DNA of 64,000 nt from assembly GCA_902760865.1 (NCBI GenBank), contig CACWID010000017.1, forward strand, positions 24,805 to 88,804, read 5' to 3'. A program made the translations under genes and the position numbers. Below the pieces are notes generated by a model that saw only the letters and a program-made list of their open reading frames with translations, searched no databases and was not told the origin of the DNA. This DNA is from an uncultured Bacteroidales bacterium. Its GTDB lineage: Bacteria > Bacteroidota > Bacteroidia > Bacteroidales > Muribaculaceae. This document shows positions 50,150-58,808 of the stretch, in pieces. Each line of letters opens with the position of its first letter. The stretch's first letter is position 1.

Positions 50150-53100
50150 TTAACGACCGGTCCTGGGCTGTGAAGCGCTATTTGTCAGCAGCATGTTGAT
50201 CAGCGCTGTCACGTCGGCGATGGTCACTCCACCGTCGCCATTGACGTTGGCACAGATGGTGCAGATGCCGGTCTCATCCTGGCTCAACAGATAGTTGGTC
50301 AGAGCGGTAACGTCAGAGATGTTCAACTTGCCGTCGTGGTTTACATCGCCAGCAACAAAGCCGTGGCCGTTCTGGAACAAGGTAACCTCCTCGATGTTGC
50401 TCCACTCGCTCTCAGTACCATCGATGTAGATAGCCTTCACCTTGTAGAGGAAGGTACCTGCCTCGAGCAGGTTCTCAACGGTGCAGAACTTCTCGGTGAT
50501 GCCCTCGATCAGGCGATAGGTTTGGCTTTCGTCAGCCCTGAAGGCGGCAACGGTAGCATTACCGGCATAAATCTCGAGCGTAGCGATGTCGGGTGAGAAC
50601 TGGTCCTCAGGCGAAGTGATGGTAATCACGTCACCGGTGCTGCCGGTTACAAGCCAGCTGTGGGCCTCGGCTGCACTCATGTTATACTCGACAGCCTCGG
50701 TCTGGGTCGAACCCACTACAAACCTACCGGCGCCATACTGGCCAGCGGCCGTGGTTAACTTAACGGTGAAGGTCTTGTTCTCGTAGCCTTCGGAGATGGT
50801 AAACTTGATGTAACCATCGGTGGTTGCCGACTGGTGGGTTGCATTGCGGAAGTAGATGGCACCATAGCCGCCATAGAGGTTGTTGACAGACCAGGGAGCA
50901 CCGAGCGAAATAGCCTGATAGCTCTGGTTGGTGTAAGAGGTGCCGTCGAGAGTTCCGAGCAATTCAACTACCTCGGGTTCAACGGGATCAACGGGCTTAA
51001 GGTTCACCTCAAGGGTGTAGCTGGCCACGTTAGCATCGGGGGTGGCATCGGTCCAGTCAGCACGGAACTTGTTGATGTTGATGTAGTCCTCGATAGCGGG
51101 GAGCATCACGGGAGCATACTTGATGATGTCGGCCTGACCGTTCAGGGTAACGGTTGCTGCAGGAGCACCGCCGCCGCTGATGGTGATGGTACCGCTAGTC
51201 ACACCGAAGGTGGTGGGAGCATAGGTCACGGTGACCGTCTTACCGGCGGTAGCCTCGGCAACGCTGATGGTTGAGGGCTGTACGCTGTAGATGCCATTGT
51301 CAACTGCCAGGGTCAGCGGGCCATTCAGGTTCTCACCGGTAACGGTGAAGGTTGCCGTCTTGGTCTCACCTACCAGGGCCATGAAGTTGAGGGCATCGGG
51401 CGTAGCGGTGATGGTGCGCACGGGCTCGGTGGCAGTACCGTTCAGGGCCACGGTCACAGGATCAATACCATTGCTGGTCAGCGTCACAGTGCCAGTGTGG
51501 GTACCGGCAGCGGTCGGAGTATAGGTAACGTTAACGGTGGTGCCGTTAGTAGCGCTAGGAATCGAGATGCTCGTCTTGTTGATGGTGAAGCCGACTCCGC
51601 TCACTGACAGCGAAACTGCAGCAGAGAGACCGCTGGCGTTCACGGTGAACGACTTGGTCACCGGAGTGCCGACAATGGTGTTGAACGACAGCGACGAGGG
51701 ATCCACATTGATTGCGGTAACAGTAGTAGCAGTACCGGTCAGGGCCACGGTCACAGGCTGTGCGCCATTGCTGTTCAGCGTTACCGTGCCCGTGTGGGTA
51801 CCGGCAGACGTCGGGCTATAGGTTACGGTAATCTCATAACCGTTCATGGCAGCGGTCTTGGTGATAGCGGTCGTGTTGATCGAGAAGCCAGTACCACTGA
51901 CTGACAGGTTGACGATACCGGTCAGGTCATAGCCCTGCACCGTAAACGTCTTGGAAACAGGAGTGCCAACTTCAGTGTTGAAGCTCAACGAACTGGGATT
52001 GACGGTCAGCCTCGGAGCAGCTGTTGCAGTACCGGTCAGCGCAACGGTCACAGGGGTGGCACCATTACTGTTCAGGGTTACCGTGCCCGTATGCGTACCC
52101 GAAGACGTCGGGCTGTAGGTAACGGTAATCTCATAACCGTTCATGGCAGCGGTCTTGGTAATAGCGGTCGTGTTGATCGAGAAGCCATCACCGCTGACCG
52201 ACAGGTTGACGATACCCGTCAGGTTGAAGCCCTGCAGGGTGAACGTCTGAGAAACGGGAGTGCCAACCTCTGTATTGAAGCTCAACGAACTGGGATCAGC
52301 CGTCAGTCTGGGCACGGTGGTAGCACTACCGTTCACTGTAACGGTCTGGCTGGTGGCACCAGTGCTGGCAACGGTAATGGTTCCGGTGTGGGTACCGGCT
52401 GCAGTGGGCTTGTAGGTCACGGTGACGGTGGCACCGGCAGCTGCCTGTGCAGGGGTCAGCGTGGAGGGAGAAACCGTGAACAGCGCATTGCTCGACGAGA
52501 TGGTCACATTGCTTGACAGGTCAGTACCGGTCACGGTGAAGGTCTTGGTATAAGTCTCACCTGTGTGGCTGCCGGTAAAGCTCAGCGAGGTGGGAGAAAC
52601 GCTCAGTACGGGAATCGGAGAAACGCCGCCACCGGGAGGCTCAACGCCGACAATGGCCTGCTGACTCTGGTTGAAGGTATAACCATCGGTATCTTTGAAT
52701 GCATCCATGGCAAACCAGTTATTGCCAGAACCGCTCCAACCCCAGTTCACGTGATACTTGCTGTCGCTGTCACGCCAGCCGTCAACGTTGAAGGCATGAC
52801 CGCCAGCTTGGCTACTAACAGCACAGTAAACGAGAGGACGGCCAGCAGCCAGCTCAGTCTGCAACAGGTTATTCCAATTGGTAGTGGAATAGCTGGATTT
52901 CGTCACATTGCGGGCGGTTGACTTGTAGCCAAAGGCCTTGAACATATCGGCGATACGATAGTTCTCACTCACATAGATACCGCTACCGCCAGCCGCGGCG
53001 GTTCCATACATCATGCCTTCGGCCTGGCCTACATAACGCATCAGCGTGGCAACGGCAGCGCCCTGGGCCGAAGTATAGGAACTATAGGAATCCTTCATGT

Positions 53101-53809
53101 TACCCCAGTCAAAAGTGGTGGCTTCAAGGGCAGGATAGGTGTAGTTAACAGTCTGATACCCCTGATAATTGTTAGCATCGATATCCATGGTGGAGGTGTA
53201 AGAAGGCAATGCATCTACCGATGCTGGGTACTTCCAGTAGTAAAGCACCATTGCCGCTGACGTTGCGGGGCAGCCAGTATAGCACTGATAAGTCTTACCG
53301 TTATAGGTAAACTTACACAGGTTCCAGTAGGGTGCATCCTGATCCCACTTAGCGGTCAGCAGCGGGCCATAGGTCACGGCACGCAGCGAGTTGTGCCTCT
53401 GCTCAGAGATTTTCTCTACCTGTACACTGGGATGCTCGTGCAGGAACTGAATCTGCTCGGCGTAGATACCGAGCATGTCAATCATACCCAGAGGCAGGTT
53501 GTTGATGTCCTCGAGGGGAGCGTCACCCACCATGAGGATTTCCTCAGCACGGTCATCACCGGCCACTACGAGATAGGTAGTAGAGGTATTAAAAATGTAG
53601 TACACCGGCTTTTGGACCTTTGCGTTCTCGGCATATCCTGTCTTCAGGAGAACCGGGTTAACAGCTGCAGGAGCCATTATCCTGCCGGCATACATTTCTT
53701 GGGTCAAGTAGTTCTTGGCCACTTTTGAGGCCGCATTCTGATCGACAGGTGCAGCCCACACTGACAACGCCACCATGACGGTAGTCAGCAGAAATAAAAA
53801 TTTCTTCAT
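50150..53809 (-). CDS. Secreted C10 (streptopain-like) peptidase with tandem Ig-like repeats and dockerin
   Basis: 1219 aa from the ATG at 53809 (MKKFLFLL; seven extra codons are possible upstream). Signal peptide 1-20, Spi-like propeptide (about 21-145), C10 peptidase core with nucleophile Cys180 in YTGCPATSAAM and His338 in AGGHAFNVDGW. Five tandem beta-sandwich repeats of about 99 residues follow, each ending ...GT[IV]T[VIL].S.G...VTV.L.G.A. Repeats 2 and 3 are nearly identical. A beta-rich module with DWTDATPDANVASYTLEV precedes a C-terminal dockerin pair (GDVNHDGKLNISDVT, NVNGDGGVTIADVT). Probably a surface or secreted protease acting on host or dietary proteins. Confidence 0.9.
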   Translation of the reverse strand: MKKFLFLLTTVMVALSVWAAPVDQNAASKVAKNYLTQEMYAGRIMAPAAVNPVLLKTGYAENAKVQKPVYYIFNTSTTYLVVAGDDRAEEILMVGDAPLEDINNLPLGMIDMLGIYAEQIQFLHEHPSVQVEKISEQRHNSLRAVTYGPLLTAKWDQDAPYWNLCKFTYNGKTYQCYTGCPATSAAMVLYYWKYPASVDALPSYTSTMDIDANNYQGYQTVNYTYPALEATTFDWGNMKDSYSSYTSAQGAAVATLMRYVGQAEGMMYGTAAAGGSGIYVSENYRIADMFKAFGYKSTARNVTKSSYSTTNWNNLLQTELAAGRPLVYCAVSSQAGGHAFNVDGWRDSDSKYHVNWGWSGSGNNWFAMDAFKDTDGYTFNQSQQAIVGVEPPGGGVSPIPVLSVSPTSLSFTGSHTGETYTKTFTVTGTDLSSNVTISSSNALFTVSPSTLTPAQAAAGATVTVTYKPTAAGTHTGTITVASTGATSQTVTVNGSATTVPRLTADPSSLSFNTEVGTPVSQTFTLQGFNLTGIVNLSVSGDGFSINTTAITKTAAMNGYEITVTYSPTSSGTHTGTVTLNSNGATPVTVALTGTATAAPRLTVNPSSLSFNTEVGTPVSKTFTVQGYDLTGIVNLSVSGTGFSINTTAITKTAAMNGYEITVTYSPTSAGTHTGTVTLNSNGAQPVTVALTGTATTVTAINVDPSSLSFNTIVGTPVTKSFTVNASGLSAAVSLSVSGVGFTINKTSISIPSATNGTTVNVTYTPTAAGTHTGTVTLTSNGIDPVTVALNGTATEPVRTITATPDALNFMALVGETKTATFTVTGENLNGPLTLAVDNGIYSVQPSTISVAEATAGKTVTVTYAPTTFGVTSGTITISGGGAPAATVTLNGQADIIKYAPVMLPAIEDYININKFRADWTDATPDANVASYTLEVNLKPVDPVEPEVVELLGTLDGTSYTNQSYQAISLGAPWSVNNLYGGYGAIYFRNATHQSATTDGYIKFTISEGYENKTFTVKLTTAAGQYGAGRFVVGSTQTEAVEYNMSAAEAHSWLVTGSTGDVITITSPEDQFSPDIATLEIYAGNATVAAFRADESQTYRLIEGITEKFCTVENLLEAGTFLYKVKAIYIDGTESEWSNIEEVTLFQNGHGFVAGDVNHDGKLNISDVTALTNYLLSQDETGICTICANVNGDGGVTIADVTALINMLLTNSASQPRTGR
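51729..52316 (-). repeat. Near-identical tandem coding repeats 2 and 3 of the C10 peptidase
   Basis: Two copies about 297 bp apart (99 codons). Long stretches such as GGTAATCTCATAACCGTTCA match exactly in both, so the duplication or conversion is recent compared with repeats 1, 4 and 5. Confidence 0.85.
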
Positions 53810-53872
53810 AAACGTTTGTAGGTTAAGCAATTATAAAATGATATTCTAAAGATATTCTTTGTGACTGAGTCG

Positions 53873-53905
53873 CAAAGATAATACAAACCATATCAATAAA
53901 CCAAA
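53873..53905 (-). promoter_or_regulatory. Promoter of the C10 peptidase gene
   Basis: Minus strand: TTTG (53902-53905), 21 bp, TATCTTTG (53873-53880). Leader about 55-60 nt to the ATG at 53809. Confidence 0.7.
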
Positions 53906-54029
53906 AAATTATTGAATTTTAATATAAAATATCAACATATACTAAAAAAAATGAAGTGAATCTAGACTGCCCATTATCTGCTTGAAGTATTTTTTTGTAC
54001 AGCAAGTCATCACAATGCAGGGAATTTGC

Positions 54030-54037
54030 TAAATTTG
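54030..54037 (+). promoter_or_regulatory. -7 box of the CDF-ABC operon
   Basis: TAAATTTG 10 bp upstream of the first ATG (54048); Met4 (ATG at 54057) would leave a slightly longer leader. No clear -33 element. Confidence 0.45.
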
Positions 54038-54047
54038 CAGTCCGATT

Positions 54048-55013
54048 ATGAACGCAATGGTATCCACAGGACAACATATCAACGAGCAGGAAACCGGGCA
54101 TAAACGCAAGGAGAAACGCTGTACCCTGGTGGGCATGACGAGCGACATCTGCCTGTCGGCACTGAAGATCGTCACGGGCTTCGTGGGACACTCCAGCGCC
54201 ATCCTCGCCGACGGTATCCACTCCATCGGCGACACGGTGACCGACGTGCTGGTCTATGCCATGGTGCGCCTCTCGGGCAAGGGCGTGGACGAGCGTTACC
54301 GCTACGGCAGGGGCAAGTATGAGACCCTGGCGGCCTTCCTGATCAGCATCATCCTCGTGATTGTTGCTTTGGGGCTGATGACCGAGGGCATCAGCGACGT
54401 GTGGGCTGCCATTCAAGGCGAGACGCTGGAACGCCCGCACAACATCGCGCTCATCGTCGGCATCATTGCCGTCATCGTCAAGGAGAGCCTGTACCACTAC
54501 ACGCGGCTCACGGGCAACAAGACCGGGAGCAAGGCCCTGCAGGCCTATGCCTGGCACCACCGCACTGACGCCTTGTCAACCGCCGCGACGCTGCTGGGTG
54601 TAGCGGGGGCGATGTTCCTGGGCGAGAAATGGCGTGTGCTGGACCCGCTGGCCGCCATCGGCGTGAGTGTGCTCATCCTGTTCCTTGCCTACCGGATGGG
54701 ACGTCCCGCAGCCGAGGAACTGCTGGAGGCGTCACTGCCACCCGAGGAGCAGGAACGCATCAGCGCCATCGTGACCCACACGCCTGGCGTGCAGGCCTTT
54801 CACAACCTGCGCACACGCCGCAACGGCAACTTGCGGGTGGTGGATATGCACATCAAGGTGGACAGCGACATGAGCGTCAGCGACTCCCACGAGATTACCC
54901 GCAATATCGAGCGCCAACTGAGTGAAGAGCTGGGCGAGGTCATGGCCAACATCCATGTCGAGCCCTATCACGGTAACAACAACTGCGAGAAACATGAACA
55001 CCATATCTCTTAA
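54048..55013 (+). CDS. Cation diffusion facilitator transporter
   Basis: 321 aa, six membrane helices and a cytoplasmic C-terminal domain. The metal sites are HxxxD-type: ADGIHSIGDTVTD in helix 2 and WHHRTDALST in helix 5. The C-terminal domain (about 225-300) is NRPY-fold-like. It exports divalent metals (Zn, Fe or Mn). His-rich tail (NCEKHEHHIS). Its 3' end overlaps the next gene by 20 bp. Confidence 0.93.
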   Translation: MNAMVSTGQHINEQETGHKRKEKRCTLVGMTSDICLSALKIVTGFVGHSSAILADGIHSIGDTVTDVLVYAMVRLSGKGVDERYRYGRGKYETLAAFLISIILVIVALGLMTEGISDVWAAIQGETLERPHNIALIVGIIAVIVKESLYHYTRLTGNKTGSKALQAYAWHHRTDALSTAATLLGVAGAMFLGEKWRVLDPLAAIGVSVLILFLAYRMGRPAAEELLEASLPPEEQERISAIVTHTPGVQAFHNLRTRRNGNLRVVDMHIKVDSDMSVSDSHEITRNIERQLSEELGEVMANIHVEPYHGNNNCEKHEHHIS

Positions 55014-55638
55014 GAATACCTTGCCGCGCGTGTTTGCCGGGCAAGAGAACTTGCATAGCGAAGTGTGGCAACAAGACATCAGCTTGGAGCGCGGTAAGCG
55101 TTACCTGGTCAGCGCCGAGAGCGGCACCGGCAAGTCATCGATGTGCAGCTACATCTACGGCTACCGCCAGGACTACAGCGGAGTCATTGCCTTTGACGTG
55201 CAGGACATCCGATTGATGACCGTCGCCCAGTGGTGCGAGGTGCGACAGCAGCACATCGCCTACCTGCCCCAGGACATGCGCCTGTTCGGCGAACTCACCG
55301 CGATGGAGAATGTCGAGCTCAAGAACCGCCTGACGGGATTCAAGAGCAGTGACGAGATCAAGCGCCTGTTCCAGCAGCTGGGCATCGAGGACAAGCAGGA
55401 CAGCCTGGTGTCGAAGCTGTCCATCGGACAGCAACAGCGCGTCGCCATCATCCGCACCCTGTGCCAACCCTGCGACTTCATCATGCTCGACGAGCCGGTG
55501 AGCCACCTCGACGAGGAGAACAACCGCATCGTGGCCCAAATCATCACCGAAGAGGCCCGTCGCCAAGGTGCCGGCGTGATCGCCACCTCGGTGGGCAACC
55601 ACCTGCAGATGGACGTTGACCAACTGTTTAAACTCTAA
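54994..55638 (+). CDS. ABC transporter ATP-binding protein
   Basis: 214 aa. Walker A SAESGTGKSSM, Q-loop AYLPQDMRLFGELT, signature LSIGQQQRVAI, Walker B FIMLDEPVSHLD. The frame is open further upstream, but ATG 54994 gives a normal ABC protein and overlaps the CDF end by 20 bp. The H-loop is unusual: the expected His after Walker B is replaced (ATSVGNHLQ places a His two residues later). It partners with the permease 26 bp downstream. Confidence 0.88.
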   Translation: MNTISLKNTLPRVFAGQENLHSEVWQQDISLERGKRYLVSAESGTGKSSMCSYIYGYRQDYSGVIAFDVQDIRLMTVAQWCEVRQQHIAYLPQDMRLFGELTAMENVELKNRLTGFKSSDEIKRLFQQLGIEDKQDSLVSKLSIGQQQRVAIIRTLCQPCDFIMLDEPVSHLDEENNRIVAQIITEEARRQGAGVIATSVGNHLQMDVDQLFKL

Positions 55639-55664
55639 CCTCCCTGAAAACTTTAAACTGAACA

Positions 55665-56861
55665 ATGAACGATATCATCTGGAAGCTGCTGCGGCAGCAC
55701 ATCAGCAAGGGACAACTCATCGGCTTTGCCATCGCCAACCTCATCGGGTTGACCATCGTGCTGCTTGCGGTGCAGTTCTACCGCGACGTGCGACCCGTGT
55801 TCAACGACGAGGAGAGCTTCATCAGCAAGGATTACCTCATCATCACCCGTGCCGTCACCGGGGCCGGAGCGATGATGGGCAACAACGGCGAGTTCAGCGA
55901 CCAGGACATCAACGACCTGGAGCAGCAGCCGTGGTGCCGCCAGGTGGGCAGGTTCCTCAACAGTGATTTCGCCATCGATGCCCAGTTGGGTGTGGGCAGC
56001 GGACATGCGATGCACACCCAGTTCTTCTTTGAGGCCATCCCCGACGAGTTTATCGATATCGACCCCGATGCCTGGGGCTTCAACCCCGGCAAACCTGAAG
56101 TGCCCGTTGTCATCTCGCGCGACTACCTGTCGCTCTACAACTTCGGCTTCGCCGCGACCCAGGGCATGCCCAAAATCAGCGAGGGGCAGGCCGAGATGCT
56201 GCCGCTGCAGTTCACCCTGAGCGGCAATGGCAAGCGCCAGGTGATGCCCGGCCGCATCGTGGGCTTCTCCAACAGGTTGAACACCGTCATCGTGCCCGAG
56301 GAGTTCATGGAGTGGGCCAACCAGACCTTCGGCACCGGTATCGTGCAACACCCTCAGCGCCTCATCCTCGAGGTGAGCAGCCCGGGTGATGTCAAGATCG
56401 AGCAGTACATGGACGAGCACCACTATGAGGTGGCCGGCGACAAGATGTCGTCGAGCAAGGCCAACTACTTCCTGACCGTCGTCAGCGGCATCGTCATCGC
56501 CGTGGGCATCATCATCAGCCTGCTGTCGTTCTTCGTGCTCATGCTCAGCATCTACCTGCTGCTGCAGAAGAACACCCAGAAGATCCAGGACCTCCTGCTG
56601 CTGGGTTACTCGCCCGCCCAGGTGTCCAAGCACTACATCCTGCTTGTCGTGGTACTGAATGCCGCAGTGCTCGTGCTGGCCGTCGTGCTGATGCTCCTCG
56701 GCAGGCTGGCCTATATGGACATGATCCACGCCTTCGGCGTCAGCGGCTCGGGCGTGTGGGTCGCCATCCTCGTCGGCCTGCTCATCATGAGCGCCATAAC
56801 ACTGGGCAACATCCACGCCATCCGCAACAAGGTCGCCTCCCTCTGGCTCCACGAGAAGTAA
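55665..56861 (+). CDS. ABC transporter permease, FtsX/MacB-like
   Basis: 398 aa with an N-terminal helix (IGFAIANLIGLTIVLLAV), a large extracytoplasmic domain (about 45-260) and three C-terminal helices (about 268-380), the FtsX topology. No periplasmic adaptor gene lies next to it. With the upstream ATPase it would act in lipoprotein or peptide export, or mechanotransmission at the envelope. Confidence 0.88.
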   Translation: MNDIIWKLLRQHISKGQLIGFAIANLIGLTIVLLAVQFYRDVRPVFNDEESFISKDYLIITRAVTGAGAMMGNNGEFSDQDINDLEQQPWCRQVGRFLNSDFAIDAQLGVGSGHAMHTQFFFEAIPDEFIDIDPDAWGFNPGKPEVPVVISRDYLSLYNFGFAATQGMPKISEGQAEMLPLQFTLSGNGKRQVMPGRIVGFSNRLNTVIVPEEFMEWANQTFGTGIVQHPQRLILEVSSPGDVKIEQYMDEHHYEVAGDKMSSSKANYFLTVVSGIVIAVGIIISLLSFFVLMLSIYLLLQKNTQKIQDLLLLGYSPAQVSKHYILLVVVLNAAVLVLAVVLMLLGRLAYMDMIHAFGVSGSGVWVAILVGLLIMSAITLGNIHAIRNKVASLWLHEK

Positions 56862-56988
56862 AGTATTATGTATACTGTTTTGGTGGTCTCGGCAGTTAAA
56901 ATCGCCGAGGCCATACTGGTTTTTGGGATGATAACATAAAAAAAACATTCAATTCTTGTTCAGTCGGGAGGAAAACACTAATTTTGTT

Positions 56989-56996
56989 GCAAAATT
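56989..56996 (+). promoter_or_regulatory. -7 box of the hut operon
   Basis: TAATTTTG followed by TTGC, about 45 bp before the ftcD start. No -33 TTTG at the usual distance, so an activator may be needed. Confidence 0.5.
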
Positions 56997-57039
56997 AACC
57001 TACTAACATAAAATAACAACTTAAACTACTGATTATCAA

Positions 57040-58749
57040 ATGAGTATGGAGAAGAGAATCGTGGAATGCGTGCCTAACTTCAGTGAGGGACGCAATATGG
57101 CCATTATCAAACAAATCACCGATGAGATTGAACGTGTCAAGGGCGTGAAGCTGCTCGACGTGGACCCGGGCGAGGCTACCAACCGTACGGTTGTTACCTT
57201 CGTGGGCGAACCCGATGCTGTGCTTGAGGCCGCTTTCCAGGCCGTCGGCAAGGCCGGTCAGCTCATCGACATGCGCGGTCATCACGGCGCACATCCTCGT
57301 ATGGGTGCCACCGACGTTTGCCCGCTGATTCCCGTGGCCGGCATCACACTGGAGGAATGTGCCGAACTGGCCCACAAACTGGCCGAGCGCATTGCCCGCG
57401 AACACAATATCCCCTGCTACTGCTATGAGGCTGCTGCCATGAAGCCCGGCCGCCAGAACCTGGCCGTGTGCCGCGCCGGCGAATATGAGGCGCTGCCCGA
57501 GAAGATGGGTAACCCCGAGAAGGGTCCCGACTTCGGCGACCGTCCCTTCGACGAAGGCGTAGCCCGCACGGGTTGCACCGCCGTCGGAGCCCGCGACTTC
57601 CTCATCGCTGTGAACTACAACCTGAACACCACCTCGACCCGCCGTGCCAACGCCATCGCCTTTGACGTGCGCGAGAAGGGACGCCCCGTGCGTGAGGGCA
57701 ATCCCATCACCGGCAAGATCGTCAAGGACGAGAACGGCAACAACGTGATGAAGCCCGGTACCCTGAAGGGCACCAAGGCCATCGGCTGGTACATCGACGA
57801 GTACAAGATCGCTCAGGTGTCGATGAACATCACCAACATCAACGTGACGCCGCTGCACGTCGCCTTCGACGAGGTGTGCCGCTGCGCCCAGAACCGCGGC
57901 ATCCGTGTGACGGGTACCGAGATCGTGGGTCTGATGCCCAAGCGCTGCCTCATCGAGGCCGGCAAGTACTTCCTCGAGAAGCAGCAGCGCTCGACGGGTA
58001 TCCCCGAGGAGGACATCATCAACATCGCCATCCACTCGATGGGTCTGGACGACCTGAAGCCGTTTGACCCGCAGGAGAAGGTTATCGAGTTCATGCTCGA
58101 GGCCGACAATAAGAGCGCTAACCGTCTGGTGGACCTCACCGTGACCGGTTTTGCCGACGAGACCTCGCGCGAGTCTCCCGCTCCTGGCGGCGGCTCCATC
58201 AGCGCCTACATGGGTGCCCTGGCCGCATCGCTGGGCACAATGGTTGCCAACCTGTCGAGCCACAAGCCCGGCTGGGATGACCGCTGGAACGAGTTCAGCG
58301 TGTGGGCCGACAAGGGTCAGGCACTGAAGGTCGAGCTGCTCCACCTCGTTGACGAGGACACCGACGCCTTCAACAGGATCATGGCCGCCTTCGGCATGCC
58401 CAAGAAGACCGAGGAGGACAAGGCTGCACGCACCGCTGCCATCCAGGATGCCACGCTCTATGCCACCCAGGTACCCCTGCGCACGATGAAGGCTTCGTTC
58501 AAGGCATTTGAGATCTGCCGCGCCATGGTCGAGACCGGTAACCCCAACAGCGTGACCGACGCTGGCGTGGGTGCCCTCGCCGCACGTGCCGCTGTCATCG
58601 GTGCCGGCATGAACGTGAAGATCAACGCTTCGAGCCTGACCGACCGCACCGTTGCCGAGAAGCTCATCGCCGAGGCCAACGACCTCGTTGCTAAGGCCAA
58701 CGCCGAGGAGGCCGAAATCACCGCAATGGTCGAGGAGAAAATCAAGTAA
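57040..58749 (+). CDS. ftcD: Glutamate formimidoyltransferase / formimidoyl-THF cyclodeaminase (fused)
   Basis: 569 aa bifunctional enzyme. The first 325 residues (ECVPNFSEGRNMAIIKQI, RGHHGAHPRMGATDV) move the formimino group from formiminoglutamate to tetrahydrofolate, releasing glutamate. The last 210 residues (SPAPGGGSISAYMGALAASL) are the cyclodeaminase that makes methenyl-THF and ammonia. It replaces HutG in the final step of histidine breakdown. First gene of the hut operon. Confidence 0.95.
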   Translation: MSMEKRIVECVPNFSEGRNMAIIKQITDEIERVKGVKLLDVDPGEATNRTVVTFVGEPDAVLEAAFQAVGKAGQLIDMRGHHGAHPRMGATDVCPLIPVAGITLEECAELAHKLAERIAREHNIPCYCYEAAAMKPGRQNLAVCRAGEYEALPEKMGNPEKGPDFGDRPFDEGVARTGCTAVGARDFLIAVNYNLNTTSTRRANAIAFDVREKGRPVREGNPITGKIVKDENGNNVMKPGTLKGTKAIGWYIDEYKIAQVSMNITNINVTPLHVAFDEVCRCAQNRGIRVTGTEIVGLMPKRCLIEAGKYFLEKQQRSTGIPEEDIINIAIHSMGLDDLKPFDPQEKVIEFMLEADNKSANRLVDLTVTGFADETSRESPAPGGGSISAYMGALAASLGTMVANLSSHKPGWDDRWNEFSVWADKGQALKVELLHLVDEDTDAFNRIMAAFGMPKKTEEDKAARTAAIQDATLYATQVPLRTMKASFKAFEICRAMVETGNPNSVTDAGVGALAARAAVIGAGMNVKINASSLTDRTVAEKLIAEANDLVAKANAEEAEITAMVEEKIK

Positions 58750-58808
58750 TAGCCTTCGGCTTTGATTAGGGATTAGAGATTTAGAGAACAACTAAAAACT
58801 AACATAAA

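Noticed and set aside
55653-56948. 431-codon minus-strand frame opposite the ABC permease
   Set aside because: His/Asp-rich low-complexity product, antisense of a real membrane protein.
56995-58791. 598-codon open frame on the minus strand opposite ftcD
   Set aside because: It mirrors a certain enzyme gene; its product is a His/Val/Gly/Leu-rich string without any family motif, as expected from antisense of GC-rich codons.
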